DNA of 64,000 nucleotides. Source: Thalassolituus sp006212115. Its GTDB lineage: Bacteria > Pseudomonadota > Gammaproteobacteria > Pseudomonadales > Oceanobacteraceae. The notes under the pieces were generated by a model. That model was not told the origin of the DNA, ran no database searches, and saw nothing but the letters and a program-made list of their open reading frames with translations. Shown piece after piece: positions 34,398 through 43,819 of the stretch (its first letter is position 1; every line of letters starts with the position of its first letter). The translations under genes were made by a program, and so were the position numbers. The stretch is taken from assembly GCF_040372045.1 (NCBI RefSeq), contig NZ_BAABWH010000007.1. One strand, 5' to 3'.

Positions 34398-35741
34398 TTA
34401 AAGTATAAACTTACTCAGATCCTGATCCTGAGCAAGCGCGCCCAGCTTCTGGTCCACGTAAGCACCATCGATCACGACTTTCTCGTTGAGGTCAGTTGCA
34501 TCGAACGAAACGCTCTCTAACAGGCGTTCCATCAAGGTATGCAAACGACGCGCACCAATGTTTTCTGTGCTTTCGTTAACCTGATAGGCGATTTCCGCCA
34601 GACGTTTAATACCGTCTTCGGTGAAATCGATATCCAACCCTTCGGTCTGCATCAAAGCTTTGTACTGTACCGTTAAAGAGGCATTCGGCTCGGTCAGGAT
34701 GCGCTCAAAGTCATGCGGTGTCAGTGCTTGAAGCTCAACCCGGATCGGCAGACGACCCTGTAACTCAGGAATAAGGTCAGACGGACGTGCAAGATGGAAT
34801 GCACCGGAAGCGACAAATAGAATGTGGTCTGTCTTCACCATGCCGTGCTTGGTGCTGACCGTGCATCCCTCGATCAGAGGCAGCAGGTCACGCTGTACAC
34901 CTTCGCGCGATACATCACCACCAGAACCACTTTCCTGACGCTTACAGACTTTGTCGATCTCGTCGATAAAGACGATGCCGTTCTGCTCTACCAACTCAAG
35001 CGCCCGAACTTTCAGTTCTTCCATGTTCAGGAGATTGCCCGCTTCTTCATCGCGGATTTGCTTCATCGCATCCGCGATTTTCATTTTGCGCTTCGACTTC
35101 TTATCACCGCCGAGGTTTGCAAACATGTTCTGCAACTGGCTGGTCATCTCTTCCATGCCCGGAGGCGTCATGATCTCAACACCGGCACTGCTGACCTGAG
35201 CGACTTCGATTTCAATTTCTTTGTCGTCCAGATCCCCGTTGCGCAGTTTGCGACGAAACACCTGACGAGCAGAACTGTCTTCTTTCTTAGGTTCTTCAGT
35301 CGTGTCCCAACTTGTGGTTGTACGCGCAGGCGGCAGCAACACATCCAGGATACGTTCTTCTGCCAGTTCTTCCGCGCGGGTCTGGACCTTTTTCATTTCC
35401 TGCTCGCGCAGCAACTTGATGCCCGTTTCTACCAAATCACGAATGATGGATTCGACGTCTTTACCCACGTAACCGACTTCAGTGAATTTGGTCGCTTCCA
35501 CCTTAATAAAAGGCGCGTTGGCTAACTTCGCCAAGCGACGGGCAATTTCAGTTTTACCCACACCGGTCGGGCCGATCATCAGAATATTCTTCGGAGTGAC
35601 TTCCTCTCGCAGCTCAGGTTCGAGCTGCATACGACGCCAGCGATTACGTAATGCAATGGCGACGGAGCGCTTGGCGTCATTCTGACCAATAATATGCTGA
35701 TCCAGCGCGTGAACAATTTCTCTTGGTGTCATCTGGCTCAT
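34398..35741 (-). CDS. hslU: HslU ATPase subunit of the HslVU protease
   Basis: AAA+ unfoldase that feeds substrates to HslV, 447 aa from the ATG at 35741; the reading to 35810 only runs back through hslV. Walker A GPTGVGKTE, Walker B IVFIDEID and sensor motifs (GRLPIRVEL, and GARRLHTLMERLLE) are clear. The C-terminal tail ends LSKFIL, which docks into HslV and opens it. The ATG overlaps the hslV stop as ATGA, so the two are translated together. Confidence 0.97.
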   Translation of the reverse strand: MSQMTPREIVHALDQHIIGQNDAKRSVAIALRNRWRRMQLEPELREEVTPKNILMIGPTGVGKTEIARRLAKLANAPFIKVEATKFTEVGYVGKDVESIIRDLVETGIKLLREQEMKKVQTRAEELAEERILDVLLPPARTTTSWDTTEEPKKEDSSARQVFRRKLRNGDLDDKEIEIEVAQVSSAGVEIMTPPGMEEMTSQLQNMFANLGGDKKSKRKMKIADAMKQIRDEEAGNLLNMEELKVRALELVEQNGIVFIDEIDKVCKRQESGSGGDVSREGVQRDLLPLIEGCTVSTKHGMVKTDHILFVASGAFHLARPSDLIPELQGRLPIRVELQALTPHDFERILTEPNASLTVQYKALMQTEGLDIDFTEDGIKRLAEIAYQVNESTENIGARRLHTLMERLLESVSFDATDLNEKVVIDGAYVDQKLGALAQDQDLSKFIL

Positions 35742-36286
35742 GCGCGTTCTCCGGTGTTGTCGCCTTCTTTGAGTGTCTCGATGGTCAGATTGGTGTTGGT
35801 AAAGACACAAATTTCGCCAGCAATGTTCAGGCTTTTCTCTACGATATCCCGCGCGCTCAGCTCGGTGTTTTCCAGCAACGCACGAGCGGAAGCCAATGCG
35901 TAATTACCGCCAGAGCCGACACCGATCAGATCGTCCTCGGGTTGTAACACATCGCCATTACCAGTGATGACCAGCGACGCGGTGTGGTCTGCCACAGCCA
36001 GAATCGCTTCTAGCTTGCGCAGAGCGCGGTCTGAACGCCACTCTTTCGCCAGCTCTACTGCGGCACGGGTTAATTGACCACCGTGTTGCTGCAGTTGGGC
36101 TTCAAATTTTTCGAATAAGGTAAAGGCATCTGCGGTACCGCCCGCAAATCCAGCCAATACTTTGCCGTCGTACAAACGACGGACCTTACGGGCATTCCCT
36201 TTCATTACTGTGTTGCCGAGGGAAACCTGACCGTCGCCACCAATGACGACTTCATCGCCGCGGCGTACGGATACAATCGTAGTCAT
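35738..36286 (-). CDS. hslV: HslV peptidase subunit
   Basis: Threonine peptidase of the HslVU (ClpQY) heat-shock protease, 182 aa. After Met removal the N-terminus is TTIVSVRRGDEVVIGGDGQV (20 residues), with the catalytic Thr first, then GNARKVRRLYDGKVLAGFAG. It is the first gene of the hslV-hslU-DUF971 unit. A sigma-32-type promoter lies about 50 bases upstream, so heat induction is expected. Confidence 0.97.
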   Translation of the reverse strand: MTTIVSVRRGDEVVIGGDGQVSLGNTVMKGNARKVRRLYDGKVLAGFAGGTADAFTLFEKFEAQLQQHGGQLTRAAVELAKEWRSDRALRKLEAILAVADHTASLVITGNGDVLQPEDDLIGVGSGGNYALASARALLENTELSARDIVEKSLNIAGEICVFTNTNLTIETLKEGDNTGERA

Positions 36287-36335
36287 AACTCTGTACCTTG
36301 TGTCTCAGATGTAGATGATGTGTAGCTTGAGGGAA

Positions 36336-36364
36336 AGATGGGGGCGCTTGTCGGCATTTCAAGC
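36336..36364 (-). promoter_or_regulatory. Sigma-32 (RpoH) heat-shock promoter of hslVU
   Basis: On the minus strand CTTGAAA, a 13-14 base spacer, then CCCCATCT, a near-perfect match to the E. coli sigma-32 consensus (CTTGAAA-N11-16-CCCCATNT), placed about 50 bases before the hslV ATG. The same bases form a GC-rich inverted repeat (GGGCGCTTG / CAAGCGCCC) that might also terminate the cobalamin operon ending at 36405. Confidence 0.82.
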
Positions 36365-36404
36365 GCCCTCCACATGTCTGAGGCTATCCAGATAGAAAGT
36401 CAGG

Positions 36405-37223
36405 TCAGCGCGCCTGATGTATGGCTTGGCAGAGCAGCGCCAGCCCCTCTATTGCGCGTGGGCCCGCGCGAAGCAAGGTCGAGCTGTTCACCGGAATCAT
36501 GGCATTGTTTTTCACGGCTGTTACCGATGGCCAGTCCCCCCATAGAGCCTCTTTCTCATCCGTCACGCTGGTGTGGCTCGACATAATGATCACTTCTGGA
36601 TCACGACTGATCACACTTTCGAATGCCACCACAGGATAGTGCGCTTTGGCTTCAGCAAATACATTTTCCCCGCCGCAATCTTTGATCAGGGCGTCCACCC
36701 AACTACCCTGTCCTACCGTCCTAAGAGGCTCAAACGACAGCTGATAAAACACACGAACGGCACGCTGACTCGAATACGTTGCCAGTAGATCCTGATAGTG
36801 CTCGCGAAAGCGGCTCGCCACTGCCCGGCCCTGTTCGCTCTCACCAACAGCAGTACCGAGACGTTCCATATCGTCCGCCACCGCATTCATCGTTTTGGGG
36901 TCGATGTAAATGACGGACAGCCCCAGAGATTCCAGCTTCTCAAGATCCGATGCCTTGTTCCCGCTTTTCCAGGCAACGATCAGATCTGGCTCCAGCGCAA
37001 CAACCGATTCGATATTGATACCCGCGTAGCTGCCAATCCGAGGAATGCGGGTCGCGGCCTCCGGGAAGTCGGCATATTCAACCGTTCCGACAATACGATC
37101 TCCCACCCCCATCTCAAACAGCATTTCAGTCGACGACGGCGACAAGGTCACAATACGCTCGACAGACATCGCCAAAGGCGCACATAAGATCAGCGTCAGG
37201 GCGACGACAACCCGTCTCACCAA
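36405..37223 (-). CDS. btuF: Cobalamin-binding periplasmic protein (BtuF-like)
   Basis: Periplasmic binding protein of the helical-backbone class for vitamin B12, 272 aa with signal peptide (VVVALTLILCAPLAMS). Typical blocks: RIVTLSPSSTEMLFEMGVGD (20 residues), VALEPDLIVAW and GENVFAE. It is the last gene of the B12 operon, overlapping cobO by 7 bases, and works with BtuC (permease) and BtuD (ATPase) encoded at the other end of the operon. The outer-membrane receptor BtuB is not in the window. Confidence 0.9.
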   Translation of the reverse strand: MVRRVVVALTLILCAPLAMSVERIVTLSPSSTEMLFEMGVGDRIVGTVEYADFPEAATRIPRIGSYAGINIESVVALEPDLIVAWKSGNKASDLEKLESLGLSVIYIDPKTMNAVADDMERLGTAVGESEQGRAVASRFREHYQDLLATYSSQRAVRVFYQLSFEPLRTVGQGSWVDALIKDCGGENVFAEAKAHYPVVAFESVISRDPEVIIMSSHTSVTDEKEALWGDWPSVTAVKNNAMIPVNSSTLLRAGPRAIEGLALLCQAIHQAR

Positions 37224-37855
37224 TCAACTCCTTTACGTGCTTTGATGCCCGCTCGATAAGCATGTTTTTCATCTTTTATTTCGCTGATGGTATCGGCAAG
37301 ATCGCGCAGTGGTTTGATGGCACCGCGGCCAGTTACCACGACCGATTGCTCTGCTGGACGATTACGGATGGCGTCCAGTACTTCCTCAGAATTCAGATAA
37401 TCGTAACCCAGCATGTAGGTAAGCTCGTCGAGCAGAACGACGTGGTATTGAGGGTCCGCCAAGAACTTTTTCGCTTCTGCCCAGACTTCTTCTGCGGCCG
37501 CCATATCGGCAGCGCGGTCCTGAGTTTCCCAGGTAAAGCCTGTGCCCATTACCGCAAAAGGAACACCATTCTGTTGTAACAGATTACGCTCGCCGCAATC
37601 CCACTGCCCCTTAATAAACTGCACCACGGCGGCTTTGTAACCGTGACCGACTGCTCGTGCGACCGTACCAAAACCCGACGTAGACTTACCTTTGCCATTA
37701 CCGGTAATAACAATCACGATGCCTCGTTCTTCGGTCGCTTTGGCAATACCTGCATCGACCTTTTCCTTTTGCTTCTGCGACTTTTTCTTATGCCGCTCGT
37801 TTTTAATCTGTTCTTTGTTGTCACTGCTCTGATCGTTGTTTACGTCATCAGTCAT
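37217..37855 (-). CDS. cobO: Cob(I)yrinic acid a,c-diamide adenosyltransferase
   Basis: CobO/BtuR-type adenosyltransferase, 212 aa: adds the 5'-deoxyadenosyl group from ATP to Co(I) corrinoids. P-loop GNGKGKSTSGFGTVARAVGH (20 residues) near residue 50, then FIKGQWDCGERNLL and LLDELTYMLGYDYL. The first 45 residues are charged and Lys/Gln-rich, longer than in E. coli BtuR and probably disordered. It lies in the riboswitch-controlled B12 operon. Confidence 0.93.
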   Translation of the reverse strand: MTDDVNNDQSSDNKEQIKNERHKKKSQKQKEKVDAGIAKATEERGIVIVITGNGKGKSTSGFGTVARAVGHGYKAAVVQFIKGQWDCGERNLLQQNGVPFAVMGTGFTWETQDRAADMAAAEEVWAEAKKFLADPQYHVVLLDELTYMLGYDYLNSEEVLDAIRNRPAEQSVVVTGRGAIKPLRDLADTISEIKDEKHAYRAGIKARKGVDW

Positions 37856-37907
37856 GTGTACGCCTTTTCTCTCTTTTTGCGTGCTAATTACGCAGATTTA
37901 ATAGAAT

Positions 37908-39422
37908 TTAGTGCGACTGAATAATCTCAAAAAGTTTATTCAGATCGATATGTTGTTCGTATATATCCGCAAGCCGATCGAGTTCCCTCTCACGAACCAC
38001 CTGCCAGTCTTCGCTATGAAACGTTTTACCCGAGACCCAGGAAAGTATGTGCGACATCATCTCGGCTTTATCAAAAAGACCGTGAACATACGTACCCCAA
38101 ATCTGATCATCTTCTGAGCACGCGCCATCCGTATACTGTTGCTCGTTCTGATCGCACAGTAAAAATAATGGTCGGTCTAAGGCGGCGCCCCGGCTGATGC
38201 CGCAATGTATCTCATACCCCACGACCGACACCTCTGTATCGCTATCGACCGTGCTTCCACGGACATTCTTTAGCTGCTTAGACGGAGCCAGTGTCGTCGT
38301 CATGCTAAGTAGCCCCAGCCCTTCGCTGCTCCCCTGATGCCCTTCAATATGGTCAGGATCTGATAGCGTGTCGCCCAACATCTGGAAACCACCGCAGATA
38401 CCCAGTAATTTACCGCCATAACGCAGGTGGCGTTTGATCTGATGATCAAATCCTTGCTCTCGCAAGTAGTTAAGATCTGCCTGAACACTCTTACTGCCGG
38501 GTAAAATAATAAGATCCGCGCCTGCAAGATCGCCACCCGCCTCGATGTACTCGAGTATCACATTAGGGTGATTCATCAGAGGCTCGAAGTCCGTATGGTT
38601 ACTGATACGCGGTAGCACAGGGATTTTTATACGTACACTTTTCTGGTCTGGGTTAACTAAGTTTCCGGCATGCAATGCACGGTTAATTCCGTCTTCGGCG
38701 TCCAACCGTAAATCCATAATGTAGGGCAACACCCCCAATACGGGTTTCTCAGCATGCTCTTCCAGCCAGTCAACACCGTCTTGCAGCAGCTCGATACGTC
38801 CGCGGAATTTATTAATTAAAAAACCTTTAATACGGGCCTGTTCACTGGCTGACAAGACATTCACTGTCCCAGTGAGGTGCGCAAACACGCCTCCCCGATC
38901 AATGTCAGAGATCAGAATCACCGGGCAGTCCACGGCCTCGGCAAAGCCCATGTTCGCGATGTCGTTTTTCCGCAGATTCACTTCCGCAGGGCTGCCTGCC
39001 CCTTCAACTATTACCACATCGTATTGTTGTTTGAGTCGCTCGAACGCGGCCAGCACTTGCTCAAATGCCAGTTCTTTAATATTGCCAAAGCGCCGGGCAT
39101 CCAGTTCACTGACGGCCTGCCCATTAATAATGACCTGCGACGTCATATCCGAATTAGGCTTCAACAGAACTGGATTAAAGTCAGTGGATAATGCGAGGCC
39201 ACAGGCTTCGGCCTGAAGTGCCTGCGCCCTTCCAATTTCCCCACCGTCGTTCGTTACGGCACTGTTGAGTGCCATATTCTGTGGCTTGAACGGCGCAACC
39301 GATATTCCCTTTCGCTTTAATATGCGACACAGCGCCGTCACACAAAGGCTTTTACCCGCATCGGACGTCGTCCCTTGTACCATTAAGGTGCCAGTGATGC
39401 GTGACCCGGAAGTATCAACCAT
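37908..39422 (-). CDS. cobQ: Cobyric acid synthase
   Basis: Glutamine-dependent amidotransferase that amidates four side chains of adenosyl-cobyrinate diamide to give cobyric acid, 504 aa. N-terminal synthetase domain with MVQGTTSDAGKSLCVTALCR (20 residues, P-loop-like), VEGAGSPAEVNL and ISDIDRGGVFAHL; C-terminal glutaminase with LGICGGFQMLG (nucleophile Cys) and catalytic His in YVHGLFD. It overlaps cobU by 8 bases. Its presence with no ring-building genes nearby is noteworthy. Confidence 0.95.
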   Translation of the reverse strand: MVDTSGSRITGTLMVQGTTSDAGKSLCVTALCRILKRKGISVAPFKPQNMALNSAVTNDGGEIGRAQALQAEACGLALSTDFNPVLLKPNSDMTSQVIINGQAVSELDARRFGNIKELAFEQVLAAFERLKQQYDVVIVEGAGSPAEVNLRKNDIANMGFAEAVDCPVILISDIDRGGVFAHLTGTVNVLSASEQARIKGFLINKFRGRIELLQDGVDWLEEHAEKPVLGVLPYIMDLRLDAEDGINRALHAGNLVNPDQKSVRIKIPVLPRISNHTDFEPLMNHPNVILEYIEAGGDLAGADLIILPGSKSVQADLNYLREQGFDHQIKRHLRYGGKLLGICGGFQMLGDTLSDPDHIEGHQGSSEGLGLLSMTTTLAPSKQLKNVRGSTVDSDTEVSVVGYEIHCGISRGAALDRPLFLLCDQNEQQYTDGACSEDDQIWGTYVHGLFDKAEMMSHILSWVSGKTFHSEDWQVVRERELDRLADIYEQHIDLNKLFEIIQSH

Positions 39423-39948
39423 GCACTAAATGCCCCTGTCGTTTAAGAGGCAAAGGGCACCCCGACACAACCAGAGTAACGTCGTCGGCTACACGAGCAA
39501 TTGCCTGATTTAACCACCCTGCTTCATCACTGAAACGACGACTCAATTGCCCCATTGGCACAATGCCACTGCCCACTTCGTTCGTGACGATCACGATATG
39601 GGTATCGGGCGAACGCGTTTTCAGTGCCGAAATAAGTGACGACTTTTCGCTTTCGAAATTCGCATCCCGCTCGGGATCACATAGCCAGTTTGTGAGGTAC
39701 AAGGTCAGACAATCGATCACTAAAGTTTGATTTCTGGCCTCCCGGATCACGGCCGACAGTTCGAAAGGTTCTTCGATTAATGCCCAATAATCAGGACGAT
39801 CCTTCTGATGGCGACCAATTCGCTCAGCCATTTCTTCGTCACCGGCGGTGGCTGTTGCTACATAGGTCACCGCGTCATCCTGATACGCCAGTTCCTCTGC
39901 ATAACGACTTTTACCCGAGCGCGCACCGCCCGTTACCAGATGAATCAT
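39415..39948 (-). CDS. cobU: Adenosylcobinamide kinase / guanylyltransferase
   Basis: Bifunctional enzyme of nucleotide-loop assembly: phosphorylates adenosylcobinamide and transfers GMP. 177 aa with P-loop GGARSGKSRYAEE (about 6-18), and TNEVGSGIVP, the typical CobU signature. It overlaps cobS by 4 bases (start) and cobQ by 8 (end). Confidence 0.95.
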   Translation of the reverse strand: MIHLVTGGARSGKSRYAEELAYQDDAVTYVATATAGDEEMAERIGRHQKDRPDYWALIEEPFELSAVIREARNQTLVIDCLTLYLTNWLCDPERDANFESEKSSLISALKTRSPDTHIVIVTNEVGSGIVPMGQLSRRFSDEAGWLNQAIARVADDVTLVVSGCPLPLKRQGHLVHG

Positions 39949-40718
39949 CCTACGCTTCCTATTATCGGAATCATTGCAAGGTATAACGCCAGTTCACTCA
40001 CCTGCTGTACCGCCCCCAGGGCATCGCCAGTAAACCCGCCTAGCTGCTTTTTGAGAAACAGAAAAGACAAAACACCAACCACAAGCAGCACGGCCAGTAA
40101 CATCACTGCACCGCTACTATCCTCAGGGACCAACAGCAGAGCACAAGAACCAATACCCACCGCGATGGCGGTGTCGACCCAGGAGCCCGATTCTGCAAGA
40201 GGCTTAGCCTTCGATGTGTCGCTGTCCGAAACATAGGGCATCACCGCGATGAACAGAGTAGGGATAATTCGACTAAGAGGATGAGCAATGATCAGTGCAA
40301 GCACTGGCTCAAGCAATTGAGACAGCAATACAAACTTCAGCGTCAGCGACACCCACAGCGCCGCAGCGCCATAGGTACCGACGCGTGAGTCTTTCATGAT
40401 TCGTAGTTTCTGCTCGGTCGTCCAACCGCCTCCCAAGCCATCACAGGTATCTGCCAGTCCGTCTTCGTGGAAACACCCTGTCAGCAGCAGGCTGACGATC
40501 ATTGCCAGCAACACCGCAACGTCTTGCGGAAAAACCAGCATTAATGCCCAGAGCACAGCACCACAGATCAAACCAATCAGCCAGCCCACTGCAGAAAAAT
40601 AGCGACTGGCGCGATTCAGATTAGCCTGACTAAACTCGACGCTGGATGGCACTGGAATACGCGTAAAAAATGCCACCGCGATCCACCACAGATTCAATTG
40701 CTGACGCAGCGCATTCAT
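39945..40718 (-). CDS. cobS: Adenosylcobinamide-GDP ribazoletransferase (cobalamin synthase)
   Basis: Integral membrane enzyme joining adenosylcobinamide-GDP and alpha-ribazole(-phosphate), 257 aa with six or seven hydrophobic segments. Hallmarks: FFTRIPVP near the N-terminus, and HEDGLADTCDGLGGGW, the Asp-rich active-site motif, near residues 83-98. It is coupled by 4-base overlaps to cobT and cobU. Confidence 0.95.
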   Translation of the reverse strand: MNALRQQLNLWWIAVAFFTRIPVPSSVEFSQANLNRASRYFSAVGWLIGLICGAVLWALMLVFPQDVAVLLAMIVSLLLTGCFHEDGLADTCDGLGGGWTTEQKLRIMKDSRVGTYGAAALWVSLTLKFVLLSQLLEPVLALIIAHPLSRIIPTLFIAVMPYVSDSDTSKAKPLAESGSWVDTAIAVGIGSCALLLVPEDSSGAVMLLAVLLVVGVLSFLFLKKQLGGFTGDALGAVQQVSELALYLAMIPIIGSVG

Positions 40719-41764
40719 ACCGGAGTGACACCGGCGTCATCAAAACTGGCCATGCAGTTGTAGAACGACTGAGCGGACAGAAGCAGCGGATATGCCAATG
40801 CTGCTCCCGTTCCCTCACCTAAGCGAAGCCCGAGATCTAACAATGGCGTTGCGCCGAGTGCATCCAGAATACACTGGTGCGCCTGTTCTTCAGAGCGGTG
40901 GCAGAAGACCATATAACCGCGCGCTTCAGGCGCAATATGCACCGCAGCAAGTGCCGCAACAGAAGCGATAAAGCCATCCACCATAATGACCGCTCCAGCT
41001 TCTGCGGCTGCTAGCATGGCACCCGTCATCTGCACGATTTCAAAGCCGCCCAAGGAGGCAAGAATATTAATGGTATCCGAGGCATCGTCCATGCTCCGAT
41101 GGCGGGTTAATGCCTGACCAAGCAGCTGTTGTTTGCGGACGAACACCGCATCGTCGATACCCGTTCCACGACCACAGGTCTCTTGTGTATCAAGGTCCAA
41201 CAGGGCTGCTAATACGGCCGACGCCGCCGAGGTATTACCAATACCCATTTCCCCGAAAGCAAACACATTCGACCCTTCCTGATGGCGGGCGCGTAACACA
41301 TCTGCACCTTTCTGCAGACCAGCCTCCGCAGTTTCACGGGACATCGCCGGAGATATCGCAATATTCGCAGTGCCACTACCGAGACGCTGATCAATCACGC
41401 GGCGGCTGTTTACTGCAGACAACATGCCGGCATCAATCACGTGCAAAGACATATTCGCGACCTGACAGAAGCAATTCACCGCCGCACCACCCGCGATAAA
41501 ATTCGTCACCATCTGTTGCGTGACCTGTGGCGGCGCGATGCTGACACCCTCTGATGCAATTCCATGATCGGCGGCGAATACCAGCATGACAGGCTTCTGT
41601 AATTTAATTTTTTCCGTCCCTGTGATGGCAGCCAACTGAGCCGCCAGCGTTTCCAGGCTACCGAGGCTACCCGGCGGCTTGGTTTTCAAATCAATACGTT
41701 GACGAATGGCCGCATCATTAACGCGAGAAACAGAGGACACAGAAAACATAACACCTGCCATCAA
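40715..41764 (-). CDS. cobT: Nicotinate-nucleotide--dimethylbenzimidazole phosphoribosyltransferase
   Basis: Makes alpha-ribazole phosphate from dimethylbenzimidazole and nicotinate mononucleotide, 349 aa. Signatures: DLKTKPPGSLGSLETLAAQL (20 residues), FAADHGIASEGVS, FGEMGIGNTSAAS and the C-terminal LRLGEGTGAAL with the catalytic Glu. Coupled to btuC upstream and cobS downstream by 4-base overlaps. Confidence 0.96.
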   Translation of the reverse strand: MMAGVMFSVSSVSRVNDAAIRQRIDLKTKPPGSLGSLETLAAQLAAITGTEKIKLQKPVMLVFAADHGIASEGVSIAPPQVTQQMVTNFIAGGAAVNCFCQVANMSLHVIDAGMLSAVNSRRVIDQRLGSGTANIAISPAMSRETAEAGLQKGADVLRARHQEGSNVFAFGEMGIGNTSAASAVLAALLDLDTQETCGRGTGIDDAVFVRKQQLLGQALTRHRSMDDASDTINILASLGGFEIVQMTGAMLAAAEAGAVIMVDGFIASVAALAAVHIAPEARGYMVFCHRSEEQAHQCILDALGATPLLDLGLRLGEGTGAALAYPLLLSAQSFYNCMASFDDAGVTPV

Positions 41765-42789
41765 CGGCTTTGTCGCCGTTTAAGAATAATAAAAAAGAAA
41801 AGACTACCGAGTGCCGAGGTCACGATACCAACGGGCAACACCTGATCCTGAAGTAGAGAATGCGCCAGCACATCGACCCAAATCATAAAGATGGCCCCCA
41901 CCAGCAACGACATCAGTAATACACGCTGGAGTTGATTACCCACGAGCAAACGCACAATGTGTGGGATCATCAAACCAACAAAACCAATACCGCCGACCTC
42001 TGCGACTAATATCGCAGTAATTGCCGAGCTGACCAGCAACAAACCCAGACGCAGTGCATGAACGGGGACACCAAGCGTTGCAGCACTCTCCTCACCCAAC
42101 TGCATGACTAAAAGCCAGCGGGAAAAGACAAAAAATATCGCACTCCCAAGTACCACAGTACCGAATGGCAGCAACAACTCCGACCAATCAACACCGGAGA
42201 AACTGCCCATTAGCCAAAATAATAAAGTGCTTGCTGTCTCAGGCGTGGAGTAATAAATCACGAGACTGGTAAAGGCACTCAACATAAAAGAGACGGCAAC
42301 ACCGGAGAGCAGTAATTTCTCAACCTGCACCGCTGACTTACCCGCCAGGGTCAGCATAAGAAATACCGATAATGCTCCTCCAGCCAACGCGCCGGTCGTA
42401 ACATTAAAAATCACTCCAAGACCCGTCGCAGTAATAGCCCCCGACATCAATGACATAGCCAGCACTGCGCCCAGAGCAGCACCGGAGGAAATACCAAATA
42501 AATAGGGGTCAGCCAGTGGATTACGAGTCACAGACTGCAATACCGCCCCGGTAATGGCCAATCCAGCTCCGGTCAGTAATGCCATAAGAATTCGCGGCAA
42601 GCGGATATCCAATAAAATCTGCTGCTGAATCGGCGAGACATCACATTGCTCATTCCAGAGGCAGACCGACACGCCCTCAAGCACCTCTGACCAGGATAGT
42701 GAAAACGAACCTTGTGCAGCCGCAGCAAAAATCGACAGCAGCAACAGGCCAATAGTCAGACAGACGACAGCAGGAAAGCGCAGGTTCAT
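41761..42789 (-). CDS. btuC: Cobalamin ABC transporter permease BtuC-like
   Basis: FecCD-family inner-membrane permease of 342 aa with about ten hydrophobic segments. Typical blocks: RLPRILMALLTGAGLAITGA (20 residues), NPLADPYLFGISSGAALGAV (20 residues), and GGIGFVGLMIPHIVRLLVG near the C-terminus that contacts the ATPase. Without the B12 context it could be read as an iron-siderophore permease; the riboswitch and cob genes make B12 much more likely. Confidence 0.92.
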   Translation of the reverse strand: MNLRFPAVVCLTIGLLLLSIFAAAAQGSFSLSWSEVLEGVSVCLWNEQCDVSPIQQQILLDIRLPRILMALLTGAGLAITGAVLQSVTRNPLADPYLFGISSGAALGAVLAMSLMSGAITATGLGVIFNVTTGALAGGALSVFLMLTLAGKSAVQVEKLLLSGVAVSFMLSAFTSLVIYYSTPETASTLLFWLMGSFSGVDWSELLLPFGTVVLGSAIFFVFSRWLLVMQLGEESAATLGVPVHALRLGLLLVSSAITAILVAEVGGIGFVGLMIPHIVRLLVGNQLQRVLLMSLLVGAIFMIWVDVLAHSLLQDQVLPVGIVTSALGSLFFFIILKRRQSR

Positions 42790-43691
42790 CGCCCTCTTCC
42801 CTCTTTGACAATGCCTTCTTCGACAATGCCTTCTGCTCCTGCTCCTGCTCCTGCGACTGTGCCTGCATGCTGAGGCATGCTGTACACAACCTGAATCTGA
42901 TCACCCGGCCAAGAAGCGGGCTCAACGGACGCCGTGACCTGAAACACAGACTGGATCAATTCTGGGGTCAGTACCTCTTTGGGAGTGCCCGTTGCAACCA
43001 GCTCCCCCTGAGATAACACCACCAGCTCGTCGCAGTACGCCGCGGCCATATTCAGATCGTGAATCGTCAATAGGACCGTGACACCCAACGAACGAACCAA
43101 ACCCAACACCTCGATCTGATGTTGAATATCGAGATGATTGGTTGGCTCATCTAACAGCAGAATGTCGGGTTGCTGCACCAGTGCCCGCGCAATCAGTACG
43201 CGTTGTTTTTCGCCGCCCGAAAGCGAGCTGAAGTCACGCTCAAGAAAGGTCGTTAAATCAAGATCAGCAGCCACTTTGCGGATATACGCCCGATCATTTT
43301 CCGACGAAAAAGACAGCAACGATTTTCGTGGAGTCAGACCCGTGGCGAGGACATCAAAAACCGATACCTCAAAGGTCAGATTGAATTCTTGCAACACCAC
43401 CGCAATTTTGCAGGCGCGGTCTCGCCGCGACATGGTGTAAACCGGTACGTCTTCAATACGTACCTGACCAGAAAGATGCGCTTTCTGGTCGTAACGGTAA
43501 CAGTAGATAGCCCGCAACAAAGACGATTTACCCGCGCCATTCGGGCCGACAATTCCCAGCATGCGACCACGACTCAGTCCAAAGGAGATATCCTTGAGCA
43601 CAGGTTTTCGGCCTAACGACAAAGTAAGCTGTTCAACACTGAGGTAGGGCTTGTTCACACCAGCTGGTGAAGCTGAGGGCTGAACCATCAT
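42786..43691 (-). CDS. btuD: Cobalamin ABC transporter ATPase BtuD-like
   Basis: ABC ATPase of 301 aa powering B12 import. Walker A GPNGAGKSS, signature LSGGEKQR, Walker B ILLLDEPTNHLD and the switch His in LTIHDLNMAA. The first gene after the riboswitch. Odd: the last 30 residues are a low-complexity tail (AGAGAGAEGIVEEGIVKEGR) encoded by short tandem repeats, absent from standard BtuD and possibly dispensable. Confidence 0.92.
   Translation of the reverse strand: MMVQPSASPAGVNKPYLSVEQLTLSLGRKPVLKDISFGLSRGRMLGIVGPNGAGKSSLLRAIYCYRYDQKAHLSGQVRIEDVPVYTMSRRDRACKIAVVLQEFNLTFEVSVFDVLATGLTPRKSLLSFSSENDRAYIRKVAADLDLTTFLERDFSSLSGGEKQRVLIARALVQQPDILLLDEPTNHLDIQHQIEVLGLVRSLGVTVLLTIHDLNMAAAYCDELVVLSQGELVATGTPKEVLTPELIQSVFQVTASVEPASWPGDQIQVVYSMPQHAGTVAGAGAGAEGIVEEGIVKEGRGR
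42809..42862. repeat. Short tandem repeats at the 3' end of btuD
   Basis: Repeats of GCTCCT (three copies plus a partial) and of a 15-base TTCGACAATGCCTTC-type unit lie within the last codons of btuD. They produce the AGAGAGAEG and IVEEG/IVKEG tail and could vary in number by slippage. Confidence 0.7.
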
Positions 43692-43819
43692 GGACTATCC
43701 GCTGCAACGGCTTTCGTAAAAAAGCATTCATTAAGATGATGGCCACACTCCGGTTGCGCTGACAGAGAGCCCGGACAGAGAGTGCATCATCGAGTAACCC
43801 GCTCGATCAATGGGTTGAT

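Noticed and set aside
34824..35525. A 233-codon ORF antisense to hslU
   Set aside because: Opposite a clear hslU with all AAA+ motifs; composition is typical of antisense shadows.
36341..36371. Simple rho-independent terminator of the B12 operon
   Set aside because: The hairpin lacks a T-run on the minus strand and is better explained as a sigma-32 promoter; a dual role cannot be excluded.
41761..43691. BtuC/BtuD read as an iron-siderophore transporter
   Set aside because: They are the first genes of a cobalamin-riboswitch operon with cob genes, which favours B12.
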